This document shows positions 36,487 through 44,873 of a stretch of 64,000 nucleotides of DNA, one piece after another. The position numbers and the translations under genes are program-made. Under the pieces are notes generated by a model. It was given only the letters and a program-made list of their open reading frames with translations. It was not told where the DNA came from and made no database searches. Source of the DNA: Vibrio campbellii CAIM 519 = NBRC 15631 = ATCC 25920. GTDB lineage: Bacteria; Pseudomonadota; Gammaproteobacteria; Enterobacterales; Vibrionaceae. Position 1 is the stretch's first letter. Each line of letters opens with the position of its first letter. Location of the stretch: positions 2,480,001 through 2,544,000 of the forward strand of contig NZ_CP015863.1 in the NCBI RefSeq assembly GCF_002163755.1, in the 5' to 3' direction.

Positions 36487-37218
36487 TTATGCTTCAGCGT
36501 TGATCAGCGTGCCTTCAGCTTCGCCCATAACCACGCGACGTAGTGCGCCTGGTTTGTTCATGTTAAATACACGGATTGGCATTTTGTGGTCACGAGCAAG
36601 TGTGAACGCAGCCAAGTCCATTACTTTCAGTTCTTTATCCAGAACTTCATTGTAAGATAGCTTATCATACAGCTCTGCATCTGGGTTTGCTACTGGGTCA
36701 GCAGTAAATACGCCATCAACTTTCGTTGCTTTTAGCACTACGTCAGCTTCGATTTCGATACCACGTAGACACGCTGCTGAATCTGTAGTGAAGAATGGGT
36801 TACCAGTACCTGCAGAGAAGATTACTACACGGCCTTGGCGAAGTTCGCGGATAGCGTCTGCCCAATTGTAGTCGTCACACACACCTTTTAGAGGAATTGC
36901 AGACATTACACGAGCGTTTACGTAAGCACGGTGAAGTGCATCACGCATTGCTAGACCGTTCATTACTGTTGCAAGCATACCCATGTGGTCGCCTACTACA
37001 CGGTTCATACCCGCTTCCGCAAGACCAGCACCACGGAACAGGTTACCACCGCCGATTACCACACCAACTTGAACACCCAGTTCAACCAGCTCTTTCACTT
37101 CTTGAGCCATACGGTCAAGAACCGCTGGGTCAATACCAAAACCTTCTTCGCCTTGAAGAGCTTCACCACTCAGTTTTAATAGAATACGTTGATACGCTGG
37201 TTTAGGGTTCGTAGTCAT
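36487..37218 (-). CDS. pyrH: UMP kinase
   Basis: Phosphorylates UMP to UDP; a hexameric bacterial enzyme regulated by GTP and UTP. The amino-acid-kinase fold shows RILLKLSGEALQGEEGFGID at the N-terminus, VVIGGGNLFRGAG, and FSAGTGNPFFTTDSAACLRG. Length 243 residues (E. coli 241). It lies between tsf and frr, the universal order. Confidence 0.98.
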   Translation of the reverse strand: MTTNPKPAYQRILLKLSGEALQGEEGFGIDPAVLDRMAQEVKELVELGVQVGVVIGGGNLFRGAGLAEAGMNRVVGDHMGMLATVMNGLAMRDALHRAYVNARVMSAIPLKGVCDDYNWADAIRELRQGRVVIFSAGTGNPFFTTDSAACLRGIEIEADVVLKATKVDGVFTADPVANPDAELYDKLSYNEVLDKELKVMDLAAFTLARDHKMPIRVFNMNKPGALRRVVMGEAEGTLINAEA

Positions 37219-37324
37219 GGAGTTTACCTTCCAAAAGAGAGTTGTCGATTAACAGTCATGAATAGACACAAGGTGACTTATAGCTATTCATCACGGCTAA
37301 GTTTTTGCCGCTCTTTTCGTAAAA

Positions 37325-37348
37325 AGACCGCAGCCTTGGCTACGGTCT
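37325..37348 (-). terminator. intrinsic terminator after tsf
   Basis: AGACCG and CGGTCT with an inner AGCC/GGCT pairing form the stem; TTTTACG follows on the minus strand. Confidence 0.8.
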
Positions 37349-37372
37349 AATATTTACACAAGTCTCTAAGGA

Positions 37373-38218
37373 TTAACCTTTTTGAGCTAGTGCTACTTCT
37401 TCTGCGAAGCTCATTTCAGCTGCTTTCTCGATACCTTCACCTACTTCTAGGCGAACGAATGTAGCAACAGAAGCACCTTTCTCTTTTAGCATTTCGCCAA
37501 CAGATTTCTTAGGTTCCATGATGAAAGCTTGACCAGTTAGAGAGATTTCGCCAGTGAATTTCTTCATGCGGCCGATAACCATCTTCTCAGCGATCTCTTG
37601 TGGCTTGCCTTCGTTCATAGCGATTTCAACTTGAACTTCTTTCTCTTTAGCAACTACGTCAGCTGGTACGTCTTCTGGAGTAACGAACTCAGGCTTAGAA
37701 GCAGCAACGTGCATTGCAACGTGCTTAAGAGTTTCTGCGTCGCCTTCACCAGCAACAACAACACCGATTTTCTCACCGTGACGGTAAGAAGCGATTGCAG
37801 TACCTTCAACGTAAGCAACGCGACGGATGTTGATGTTTTCGCCGATTTTAGCAACTAGAGCTACGCGCTCTTCTTCGAACTTAGCAACTAGCTCTTCAGC
37901 AGTAGCTTTAGTCGCTAGAGCGTCAAGTGCTACTTTGTCTGCGAATGCAGTGAAGTTACCGTCTTTAGCAACGAAGTCAGTTTGGCAGTTAACTTCAAGA
38001 AGAACAGCAACGCCGTTTTCTTCTTTGATGATGATTGCGCCTTCAGCTGCAACGTTACCAGCTTTTTTAGCTGCTTTCGCTGCGCCTGATTTACGCATGT
38101 TTTCAATTGCTAGTTCGATGTCAGCGTTTGCTTCTACAAGCGCTTTCTTACATTCCATCATGCCAGCGCCAGTGCGCTCGCGAAGTTCTTTAACTAGAGC
38201 AGCAGTTACAGTTGCCAT
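37373..38218 (-). CDS. tsf: translation elongation factor Ts
   Basis: Guanine-nucleotide exchange factor for EF-Tu. The N-terminal UBA-like domain reads LVKELRERTGAGMMECKKAL; the core subdomains contain VLLEVNCQTDFVAKD, and TDFVAKD is the conserved EF-Tu contact. Length 281 residues. It is cotranscribed with rpsB past an attenuator-like hairpin. Confidence 0.98.
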   Translation of the reverse strand: MATVTAALVKELRERTGAGMMECKKALVEANADIELAIENMRKSGAAKAAKKAGNVAAEGAIIIKEENGVAVLLEVNCQTDFVAKDGNFTAFADKVALDALATKATAEELVAKFEEERVALVAKIGENINIRRVAYVEGTAIASYRHGEKIGVVVAGEGDAETLKHVAMHVAASKPEFVTPEDVPADVVAKEKEVQVEIAMNEGKPQEIAEKMVIGRMKKFTGEISLTGQAFIMEPKKSVGEMLKEKGASVATFVRLEVGEGIEKAAEMSFAEEVALAQKG

Positions 38219-38256
38219 TCTCTATTCCTCGTTTGATTCGAAATAAGGTAAAAAAC

Positions 38257-38279
38257 AGGGGCCTACATTGTCGGCCCCC
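38257..38279 (-). terminator. attenuator between rpsB and tsf
   Basis: GGGGCC and GGCCCC form a GC-rich stem with a 9-nt loop and a following TGTTTTTTACC on the minus strand. In E. coli a partial terminator also lies at this place. Confidence 0.75.
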
Positions 38280-38349
38280 ATTGCTAACTATAACTCAGTC
38301 TGTGCTACAACAAGGTTTCACGTAGACTAAGTGTGACACAGAGCCGTTA

Positions 38350-39078
38350 TTATTCAGCTTCTACAAAACCGTCTTTTTCAGCAACTGCTGCAACGTCTTT
38401 GTTGCGACCTTCAGACACTGCAGATGCTGCAGCGTTTAGGTATAGTTGAACTGCGCGGATCGCGTCGTCGTTACCTGGGATGATGTAGTCAACGCCGTCT
38501 GGGTTAGAGTTAGTATCTACCACAGCGTATACTGGAATACCTAGGTTGTTAGCTTCTTTAATTGCAATGTGCTCGTGATCAGCGTCGATTACGAATAGAG
38601 CGTCTGGTAGGCCGCCCATATCTTTGATACCACCAAGAGATTTCTCTAGCTTCTCCATTTCACGAGTACGCATTAGAGCTTCTTTCTTAGTTAGTTTTTC
38701 GAAAGTACCGTCTTGTGCTTGTGCTTCGAAATCTTTTAGACGCTTGATAGACTGACGAACTGTTTTGTAGTTCGTTAGCATGCCGCCCAACCAACGGTTG
38801 TTAACGTAGTATTGGTTGCTTGCGATTGCAGCTTCTTTAACAGCTTCAGATGCAGCGCGCTTAGTACCTACGAATAGAACTTTACCTTTCTTCTCGCCAA
38901 CTTTAGCTAGTTCAGCTAGAGCTTCGTTGAACATTGGTACAGTTTTTTCTAGGTTGATGATGTGAACGCGGTTACGAGCACCAAAGATGAATGGCTTCAT
39001 TTTTGGGTTCCAGTAACGAGTTTGGTGACCGAAGTGAACACCAGCTTTCAGCATATCGCGCATTGATACAGTTGCCAT
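38350..39078 (-). CDS. rpsB: 30S ribosomal protein S2
   Basis: Small-subunit protein that binds S1 and the body of the 30S. The 242-residue protein begins MATVSMRDMLKAGVHFGHQ, matching S2 proteins; an 11-codon upstream extension of the frame is untranslated leader. Length and C-terminal SEGRNKDVAAV region are as in enterics. In E. coli S2 represses its own operon through the leader RNA; the long leader here fits that. Confidence 0.98.
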   Translation of the reverse strand: MATVSMRDMLKAGVHFGHQTRYWNPKMKPFIFGARNRVHIINLEKTVPMFNEALAELAKVGEKKGKVLFVGTKRAASEAVKEAAIASNQYYVNNRWLGGMLTNYKTVRQSIKRLKDFEAQAQDGTFEKLTKKEALMRTREMEKLEKSLGGIKDMGGLPDALFVIDADHEHIAIKEANNLGIPVYAVVDTNSNPDGVDYIIPGNDDAIRAVQLYLNAAASAVSEGRNKDVAAVAEKDGFVEAE

Positions 39079-39259
39079 TTTAAAATCCTCTATGGGGTTA
39101 GGCCTCCACATCCCCCATAATTCCGACCAAGCTTCTGCTCAGCACCCCGGAACATGTGACGGAATGTGTGTGATTTAAAGATAAAAGTTAATCGGAAGAA
39201 GCCTGCTTCGCCACTTCTCTAACGAAAAGTAAAGAGAACAGTCCTCGATTCCGGCGCGC
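39079..39259 (-). promoter_or_regulatory. rpsB leader, probable S2 autoregulatory RNA
   Basis: About 175 nt lie between the predicted promoter and the rpsB start. Near the start GGGGGATGTGGAGG is followed by CCTAACCCC, which can pair, just ahead of the Shine-Dalgarno (AGAGGATTTTAAAATG). This arrangement resembles the conserved gammaproteobacterial rpsB leader that binds S2. The structure is inferred, not computed. Confidence 0.55.
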
Positions 39260-39290
39260 TTTATATCATATTTTAGCCCAACATGGCTAG
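39260..39290 (-). promoter_or_regulatory. rpsB-tsf promoter
   Basis: On the minus strand TATAAA is followed directly by the GC-rich discriminator GCGCGCC, typical of stringently controlled translation genes. The -35 (AGCCAT) is weak. The sequence upstream (39291-39320) is A/T-rich and could act as an UP element. The rest of the 395-bp rpsB-map gap holds the map promoter. Confidence 0.5.
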
Positions 39291-39474
39291 TAAAAATTGT
39301 TTCTTACAATTCTAATTTACCTATCACACTCACCCCTACTCTCTCTTAAATTCCATGACTAGACTACAGGTAAGAATGACTCATATTCTTAACTGGCTTG
39401 GGTTAACTGCAAGATGTCTGATAGAATGCGCGCATTCGCACGTTTGCGTGCTTACGAATAAATAGAGAAAGCCA

Positions 39475-40353
39475 ATGTCAATCAAGATTAAAACTGCTGA
39501 AGAAATCGAACGCATGCGTATTGCGGGCAAGCTAGCCGCAGATACTCTAGAAATGATCGAACCCCATATTAAAGCGGGTGTGACGACAGACGAATTAAAC
39601 CAAATCTGTCACGATTACGCTCTAGAGCGAGGCGCTTACTCTGCACCGCTTGATTACCATGGATTCCCTAAATCAATCTGTACGTCAATCAACCACATCG
39701 TATGTCACGGTATTCCTGCGGCGCAAGACGAAAAAGGTGCAAACGGCCAAATGAAGCCAGCTGTACTTAAAGATGGCGACATCATCAACGTTGATATCAC
39801 GGTTATCGTTCCTAACGATGAAAACGCAGACCTAAGCGTTCGTCCACAAGGTTACCACGGTGACACTTCTAAGATGTTCCTAGTTGGTGATGTATCACCT
39901 GCAAACAAACGTCTGTGCATGGTGGCTCAAGAGTCACTGTACATCGGCATGCGTCAAGTTAAGCCTGGTGCAACGGTTGGTGACATCGGTACCGCTATCG
40001 AGAAGTACATCAAAGAAAACAATAAGAACAACCCTCGTAACAAGTTCTCTATTGTGAAAGACTTCTGTGGTCACGGTATCGGCGATGAGTTCCACGAAGA
40101 GCCACAAGTGGTTCACTACAAGAACAAAGACCGCCGCGTACTGAAAGAAGGCATGTGCTTTACTATCGAGCCAATGATCAACGCAGGTAAGTTCGGTTGT
40201 ACTGTTGACGCTCAAGACGATTGGACGGTTTACACTGGCGACGGTAAAAACTCAGCACAGTGGGAACACACTATCGTAGTAACCAAAGAGGGTTGTGAAG
40301 TACTAACACTTCGTAGCGACGATACCATTCCACGAATGATGAAAAACGTTTAA
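39475..40353 (+). CDS. map: methionine aminopeptidase type I
   Basis: Removes N-terminal Met from new proteins. The pita-bread fold is seen from CHDYALERGAYSAPLDYHGFPKSICTS, DGDIINVDITV (first two metal Asp), GYHGDTSKMFLVGD, FCGHGIGDEFHEEPQ (metal His) and FTIEPMIN (Glu). At 292 residues it is longer than E. coli Map (264), partly from inserts at about 84-94 (AAQDEKGANGQ) and about 120 (PNDENADLSVRPQ). It is divergent from rpsB. A strong terminator follows. Confidence 0.96.
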   Translation: MSIKIKTAEEIERMRIAGKLAADTLEMIEPHIKAGVTTDELNQICHDYALERGAYSAPLDYHGFPKSICTSINHIVCHGIPAAQDEKGANGQMKPAVLKDGDIINVDITVIVPNDENADLSVRPQGYHGDTSKMFLVGDVSPANKRLCMVAQESLYIGMRQVKPGATVGDIGTAIEKYIKENNKNNPRNKFSIVKDFCGHGIGDEFHEEPQVVHYKNKDRRVLKEGMCFTIEPMINAGKFGCTVDAQDDWTVYTGDGKNSAQWEHTIVVTKEGCEVLTLRSDDTIPRMMKNV

Positions 40354-40369
40354 TCGCCCATCACTTTCC

Positions 40370-40393
40370 ATATCCCCGCCCATGCGGGGATAT
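40370..40393 (+). terminator. intrinsic terminator after map
   Basis: ATATCCCCGC and GCGGGGATAT form a 10-bp stem with a 4-nt loop and a following TTTTTAT. Confidence 0.9.
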
Positions 40394-40453
40394 TTTTTAT
40401 CTGCAGCAAATTTGTTAGATTGCTAATAGTTTTAGCTTGCACGGATAGCAAAT

Positions 40454-43078
40454 ATGACCCTTCAGTCTCCTCTTACGTTTACCGATGAACAGATCAACAT
40501 CGGCGAACTTAAGCAAGAACTCGAAAAATTCAGTTCATACCAAAAAGAAGAATTTCTTCAACATCACCCAGTGACGAACCTCGTTTTGTCACGTGCTGAG
40601 TACATGGATTTACTCCTCAATCGTTTATGGCAACACTTTGGATTCAAAGACATCCACAATATTTCATTAGTTGCCGTAGGTGGTTACGGGCGTGGTGAGT
40701 TACACCCTCTGTCTGATATCGACATTTTGATTCTGTCGAATAACAAACTGCCAAACGCGCTAGAAGCCAAAATCAGTGAGTTCATTACCCTGTTGTGGGA
40801 TTTACGCCTCGAAGTGGGCCACGCTGTGCGTACTGTGGATGAATGTGCAGAAATAGGCCGAGCAGATTTAACCGTTGCAACAAACCTACAAGAAGCGCGT
40901 TTGTTGTGTGGCAGTGAAGACACTTTCCAAGCTTTGAAGAAAGTGGTGTTGTCTGACTCTTTCTGGCCAAGCGAAACTTTTTACCGTGCCAAGATTCAGG
41001 AGCAGCGTGAACGCCATGCGCGCTACCATGACACCACTTACAACCTCGAACCCGACATCAAGTCCACGCCGGGTGGCTTGCGTGATATTCACACTTTAAG
41101 CTGGGTGGCACGTCGTCACTTTGGCGCAACCTCGTTACTAGAAATGAGCCGCTATGGCTTCCTGACCGACGCAGAATACCGAGAGCTGGTCGAGTGTCAG
41201 GACTTCTTATGGCGCGTGCGCTTCGCCCTACATATTGAGCTTCGCCGTTATGACAACCGACTGACCTTCGCTCATCAGGCACAAGTCGCGGAGCACCTTG
41301 GCTACGTTGGAGAAGGTAACCGAGGCGTCGAGATGATGATGAAGGAGTTCTACCGTACCCTTCGTCGTGTGGCAGAGTTGAATAAGATGCTACTCAAGCT
41401 GTTCGATCAAGCGATCATCAATGGTGGCGCTTCCGAAGACGCAGAAATCATCGATGAAGATTTCCAACGTCGTGGCGCACTGATCGAAGCACGCAAACCA
41501 GCACTATTCCAAGCACGCCCAGAAACGATTTTAGATATGTTCCTGCATATCGCCAACGATTCAAGCATTGAAGGCGTCAGCCCACCGACTTTGCGTCAGT
41601 TACGTACCGCACGTCGTCGATTGAACAAGTTCTTGCACACTATCCCTGAAGCGCGTGAAAAGTTTATGGCGCTGTGTCGTCATCCAAATGCGCTGCATAA
41701 AGCGTTCAGTCTAATGCACAAACTTGGTGTACTCGCAGCGTATCTACCGCAATGGAGCCAAATTGTAGGACAGATGCAGTTTGACCTTTTCCATGTGTAT
41801 ACCGTAGATGAGCACAGTATTCGCCTGCTCAAGCACATTAATACCTTTAGCTACGCCGAGAACCACAGCAAACATCCAATTTGCTGCGAAGTTTATCCTC
41901 GAATCCAGAAAAAAGAACTACTGATTCTGGCGGCGATTTTTCACGATATAGGTAAAGGTCGCGGCGGTGACCATTCGGTGATTGGCGAAGGCGAAGCGTA
42001 TGACTTTTGTATCGAACACGGCTTGTCTAAGCCAGAAGCGAAACTGGTTAGCTGGCTGGTAAGGCACCATCTGTTGATGTCTGTGACGGCACAACGTCGT
42101 GATATTTACGATCCAGACGTGATTACCGAGTTCGCCAAGCAAGTTCGTGATGAAGAGTACCTTGAATACCTTGTGTGTCTGACGGTAGCCGATATCTGCG
42201 CGACCAACCCAGAACTTTGGAACAGTTGGAAACGCACCTTGCTCGCGGAATTGTTCTATTCCACCCAACGCGCGCTGCGCCGTGGCCTAGAAAACCCTGT
42301 AGATGTGCGTGAGCGTATTCGTCATAACCAACAAATGGCCTCTGCCCTGCTGCGCAAAGAAGGCTTCTCTGCGCGCGAAATTGAAGTTCTGTGGCAGCGC
42401 TTTAAAGCCGATTACTTTTTACGTCACACTCATAAGCAAATCGCTTGGCACTGCGAGAACCTACTGCGCATGGAAGACACGAGCAAACCTCTGGTGCTTA
42501 TCAGCAAAAAAGCCACGCGTGGTGGTACTGAAGTGTTCGTCTATAGCCCAGACCAACCAGCATTGTTTGCTACCGTTGTAGCGGAGCTTGACCGCCGCAA
42601 CTTCAACGTACACGACGCGCAGATCATGACAAGCAAAGATGGCTATGTGCTCGATACTTTTATGGTACTGGATCAACACGGTAAAGCGATTGAAGAGGGC
42701 CGCCATAGTGCCGTGACTAAGCACATTACTCACGTATTGGAAGACGGTCGTCCGACAAAAATTAAAACGCGTCGTACACCAAATAAGCTCCAGCACTTTA
42801 ATGTAAAAACCAAAGTTGACTTCCTACCTACTAAGAGCAAAAAGCGTACTTTAATGGAGTTTGTCGCTCTCGATACGCCGGGACTGCTGGCAAAAGTTGG
42901 ACGTACCTTCGCAGACTTGGGCATTAACCTCCATGCAGCAAAAATCACCACCATAGGTGAGCGTGCAGAAGACTTGTTTATCCTAACCAGTGAAGCAGGC
43001 GGCAGGCTAAGTGAAGAGCAGCAAACAGAACTGCGTGAGAAGCTGATAGAGAAATTGTCTGACTCAGTTTCGGCCTAA
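40454..43078 (+). CDS. glnD: bifunctional PII uridylyltransferase / uridylyl-removing enzyme
   Basis: The main glutamine sensor; it uridylylates PII (GlnB Tyr51) when glutamine is low and removes UMP when it is high. Domains: nucleotidyltransferase (about 60-190, GGYGRGELHPLSDIDILIL with the catalytic Asp pair), linker, HD phosphohydrolase (about 450-620, IFHDIGKGRGGDHS), and two C-terminal ACT domains that bind glutamine (about 690-780 and 795-874). Length 874 residues. Its substrate gene glnB is at 17.1 kb. Confidence 0.97.
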   Translation: MTLQSPLTFTDEQINIGELKQELEKFSSYQKEEFLQHHPVTNLVLSRAEYMDLLLNRLWQHFGFKDIHNISLVAVGGYGRGELHPLSDIDILILSNNKLPNALEAKISEFITLLWDLRLEVGHAVRTVDECAEIGRADLTVATNLQEARLLCGSEDTFQALKKVVLSDSFWPSETFYRAKIQEQRERHARYHDTTYNLEPDIKSTPGGLRDIHTLSWVARRHFGATSLLEMSRYGFLTDAEYRELVECQDFLWRVRFALHIELRRYDNRLTFAHQAQVAEHLGYVGEGNRGVEMMMKEFYRTLRRVAELNKMLLKLFDQAIINGGASEDAEIIDEDFQRRGALIEARKPALFQARPETILDMFLHIANDSSIEGVSPPTLRQLRTARRRLNKFLHTIPEAREKFMALCRHPNALHKAFSLMHKLGVLAAYLPQWSQIVGQMQFDLFHVYTVDEHSIRLLKHINTFSYAENHSKHPICCEVYPRIQKKELLILAAIFHDIGKGRGGDHSVIGEGEAYDFCIEHGLSKPEAKLVSWLVRHHLLMSVTAQRRDIYDPDVITEFAKQVRDEEYLEYLVCLTVADICATNPELWNSWKRTLLAELFYSTQRALRRGLENPVDVRERIRHNQQMASALLRKEGFSAREIEVLWQRFKADYFLRHTHKQIAWHCENLLRMEDTSKPLVLISKKATRGGTEVFVYSPDQPALFATVVAELDRRNFNVHDAQIMTSKDGYVLDTFMVLDQHGKAIEEGRHSAVTKHITHVLEDGRPTKIKTRRTPNKLQHFNVKTKVDFLPTKSKKRTLMEFVALDTPGLLAKVGRTFADLGINLHAAKITTIGERAEDLFILTSEAGGRLSEEQQTELREKLIEKLSDSVSA

Positions 43079-43109
43079 GTAAAAACATAAGTTTCATCAA
43101 CAACTAAGA

Positions 43110-43137
43110 TGGGCAAGAGTGATAGCGATCTTGCCCA
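43110..43137 (+). other. hairpin after glnD
   Basis: TGGGCAAGA and TCTTGCCCA form a 9-bp stem with a 10-nt loop, extended by CAACT / AGTTG. No U-tract follows, so it may stabilise the glnD 3' end rather than end transcription. Confidence 0.45.
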
Positions 43138-43230
43138 CAAGTTGAGCAATTTGATGAAATATCAGCTATCTAGCTCATAAATGGGCTGCTACAGTTGTAT
43201 TGACTCCAATTCAATACACAGAGGTAGCCT

Positions 43231-43614
43231 ATGTATCCCCACCTCACTGGTTTGGGCATCCACGATCCAAAACAGATTGAACGTTATTCCCTACGCCAAG
43301 AAGCACATAAAGACGTCCTAAAGATCTATTTCCACAAGCAGAAAGGCGAATTTTTCGCTAAGAGTGTGAAGTTCAAATACCCTCGCCAAGTCAAAAGCGT
43401 GCTGGTAGACGGCGGCAGTCACAAATACAAAGAAGTCACCGAGATCAACCGCAACCTCACTCTGGTTATCGATGAACTGAATAAGATCACCAAGCCAGCG
43501 AAAACGACTGAAGTGGATGTGAAAGAGAAAATTCTCTCTGATCTTCGCCATCTGGAAAAAGTCGTTTCTAGCAAGATCGCAGAGATCGAGGCGGATCTGG
43601 AAAAACTAAAATAG
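43231..43614 (+). CDS. yaeH: UPF0325 family protein (YaeH/DUF3461)
   Basis: A 127-residue cytosolic protein of unknown function. The block IERYSLRQEAHKDVLKIYF and EFFAKSVKFKYPRQ are diagnostic, and the C-terminus is a helical stretch ending KIAEIEADLEKLK. In E. coli yaeH lies near map and glnD with dapD between; here dapD is absent and yaeH comes 152 bp after glnD. Confidence 0.9.
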   Translation: MYPHLTGLGIHDPKQIERYSLRQEAHKDVLKIYFHKQKGEFFAKSVKFKYPRQVKSVLVDGGSHKYKEVTEINRNLTLVIDELNKITKPAKTTEVDVKEKILSDLRHLEKVVSSKIAEIEADLEKLK

Positions 43615-43639
43615 TCAGTTTCGTTCCTCAATAATTAAA

Positions 43640-43669
43640 AAAGGGGTTGGTATACATACCACCCCCTTT
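43640..43669. terminator. bidirectional intrinsic terminator, yaeH/truC
   Basis: AAAGGGG plus TTGGTAT pairs with ATACCA plus CCCCCTTT around a short loop. On the minus strand TTTTTTAATTATTG follows, so it is strongest for truC. Confidence 0.8.
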
Positions 43670-43709
43670 CTCGTCTTATCTTTCGCCGGCACAGCTCAAT
43701 CTAAGCGCA

Positions 43710-44477
43710 TTATTTTACCAACGATTCATCCCACTCAAATCGAGTGAACAACTGCTGCCAAGTCTCATCGATATTGGCTTTCATCACGATTTCTTCATCG
43801 GTAAACGGATGCACAAAACGCAACTCTGATGCATGCAGCAACAGTCGATGAGAGTCGAATTCGGTACGGTACAACTTGTTGTGCTTACCATCACCATGTG
43901 TTGTATCACCAACAATAGGATGACGCAGGTGAGCCATGTGACGACGCAGCTGGTGCTTACGTCCTGTCTTCGGCTTCATTTTCATCAAACAGTAGCGCGT
44001 GGTTGGGAACTTACCTGTTGAATAAGGTACTTCCACTTTTGCTAGCGGTTTGTATGCCGTTACTGCTTCTTGTGCTTCTTTCTCTTGCGAAGCAAACTTA
44101 TCAGCAATCTTATCGAGTTCAACTTTCAGAGCGTAATCTAGCACACCCTCTTCTTCGATCCAGCCACGAACGATCGCGTGATAGGTTTTCTCCATCTTAT
44201 GCTCTGCAAACATTGGCATGACTTGCGATGCCACTTCACTGGACAGAGCAAACACAAGCACACCAGAAGTAGGGCGATCTAAACGGTGCAATGGGAAAAC
44301 ATGCTGACCAATTTGATCGCGTAGCGTTTGCATCACAAATTGAGTCTCATGCTTATCCAACCAACTGCGATGGACTAACATACCTGCAGGTTTGTTCACC
44401 GCAACAAAGTACTCGTCCTGATAAACGATCTCTAATACAACGGGGTCAACAGATAGTGATGTTTCTTGTTCTGACAT
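43710..44477 (-). CDS. truC: tRNA pseudouridine(65) synthase
   Basis: Makes pseudouridine 65 in the T-stem region of tRNA. An RluA-type fold: HRLDRPTSGVLVF contains the catalytic Asp, and GRKHQLRRHMAHLRHPIVGDTTHG is the conserved binding loop. The N-terminal YFVAVNKPAGMLVHRSWLDKHE is TruC-like. Length 255 residues. It follows yqcC after 5 bp, the same pair as in E. coli. Confidence 0.94.
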   Translation of the reverse strand: MSEQETSLSVDPVVLEIVYQDEYFVAVNKPAGMLVHRSWLDKHETQFVMQTLRDQIGQHVFPLHRLDRPTSGVLVFALSSEVASQVMPMFAEHKMEKTYHAIVRGWIEEEGVLDYALKVELDKIADKFASQEKEAQEAVTAYKPLAKVEVPYSTGKFPTTRYCLMKMKPKTGRKHQLRRHMAHLRHPIVGDTTHGDGKHNKLYRTEFDSHRLLLHASELRFVHPFTDEEIVMKANIDETWQQLFTRFEWDESLVK

Positions 44478-44482
44478 TGAGG

Positions 44483-44806
44483 TTACTTACATAGTTCGTC
44501 GATGGTTCGGATAGTCTCAAGCAATTCGCCATATTGCAGCTTTTGCTTCCACGCTTCTGCGAAATACGGCTCAATAGAAAAGCCACGTGGCAAAGGTTGG
44601 TTACTTTCCACTAACGCACGCATACGTGCAATAAAAATCCACTGTAACCACTCATGAGGATGCAGCGTATCAATCGCGAAAGGTTCCGTGCTCTGAAGCG
44701 CTTCTGCAGAGGGCATGGTTTGTTGCCACAGCTCATGGTGCTGCAATTGCGCTTCAAGTTGTTGAAGTAAGTCGACCAATTGGATGTTTGTTGCCATTAA
44801 TTCCAT
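44483..44806 (-). CDS. yqcC: YqcC family protein
   Basis: A 107-residue cytosolic helical protein of unknown function. The pattern PFAIDTLHPHEWLQWIFIARM and LPRGFSIEPYFAEAW is that of YqcC (DUF446 family). The start chosen is the ATG at 44806 with AAGG 6 nt upstream; another ATG lies 9 bp further in. It is divergent from the DUF3549 gene with 67 bp between starts, and in operon with truC. Confidence 0.9.
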   Translation of the reverse strand: MELMATNIQLVDLLQQLEAQLQHHELWQQTMPSAEALQSTEPFAIDTLHPHEWLQWIFIARMRALVESNQPLPRGFSIEPYFAEAWKQKLQYGELLETIRTIDELCK

Positions 44807-44873
44807 CTCGAACCTTGAATTAGCCGAGAATGATACCATTTCTTGTGAAAAGAACATTAGGATGTCGTATTTA

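Noticed and set aside
37827..38246. 139-codon plus-strand open frame, Ala/Ser rich
   Set aside because: It is antisense to tsf, and the Ala/Ser bias comes from the reversed GCA/GCT codons of that gene.
39400..39474. Possible structured RNA upstream of map
   Set aside because: There are short GC-rich repeats (GCGCGCATTCGCACG region), but pairing is weak and a simple promoter (TAGAAT at 39422) explains the stretch.
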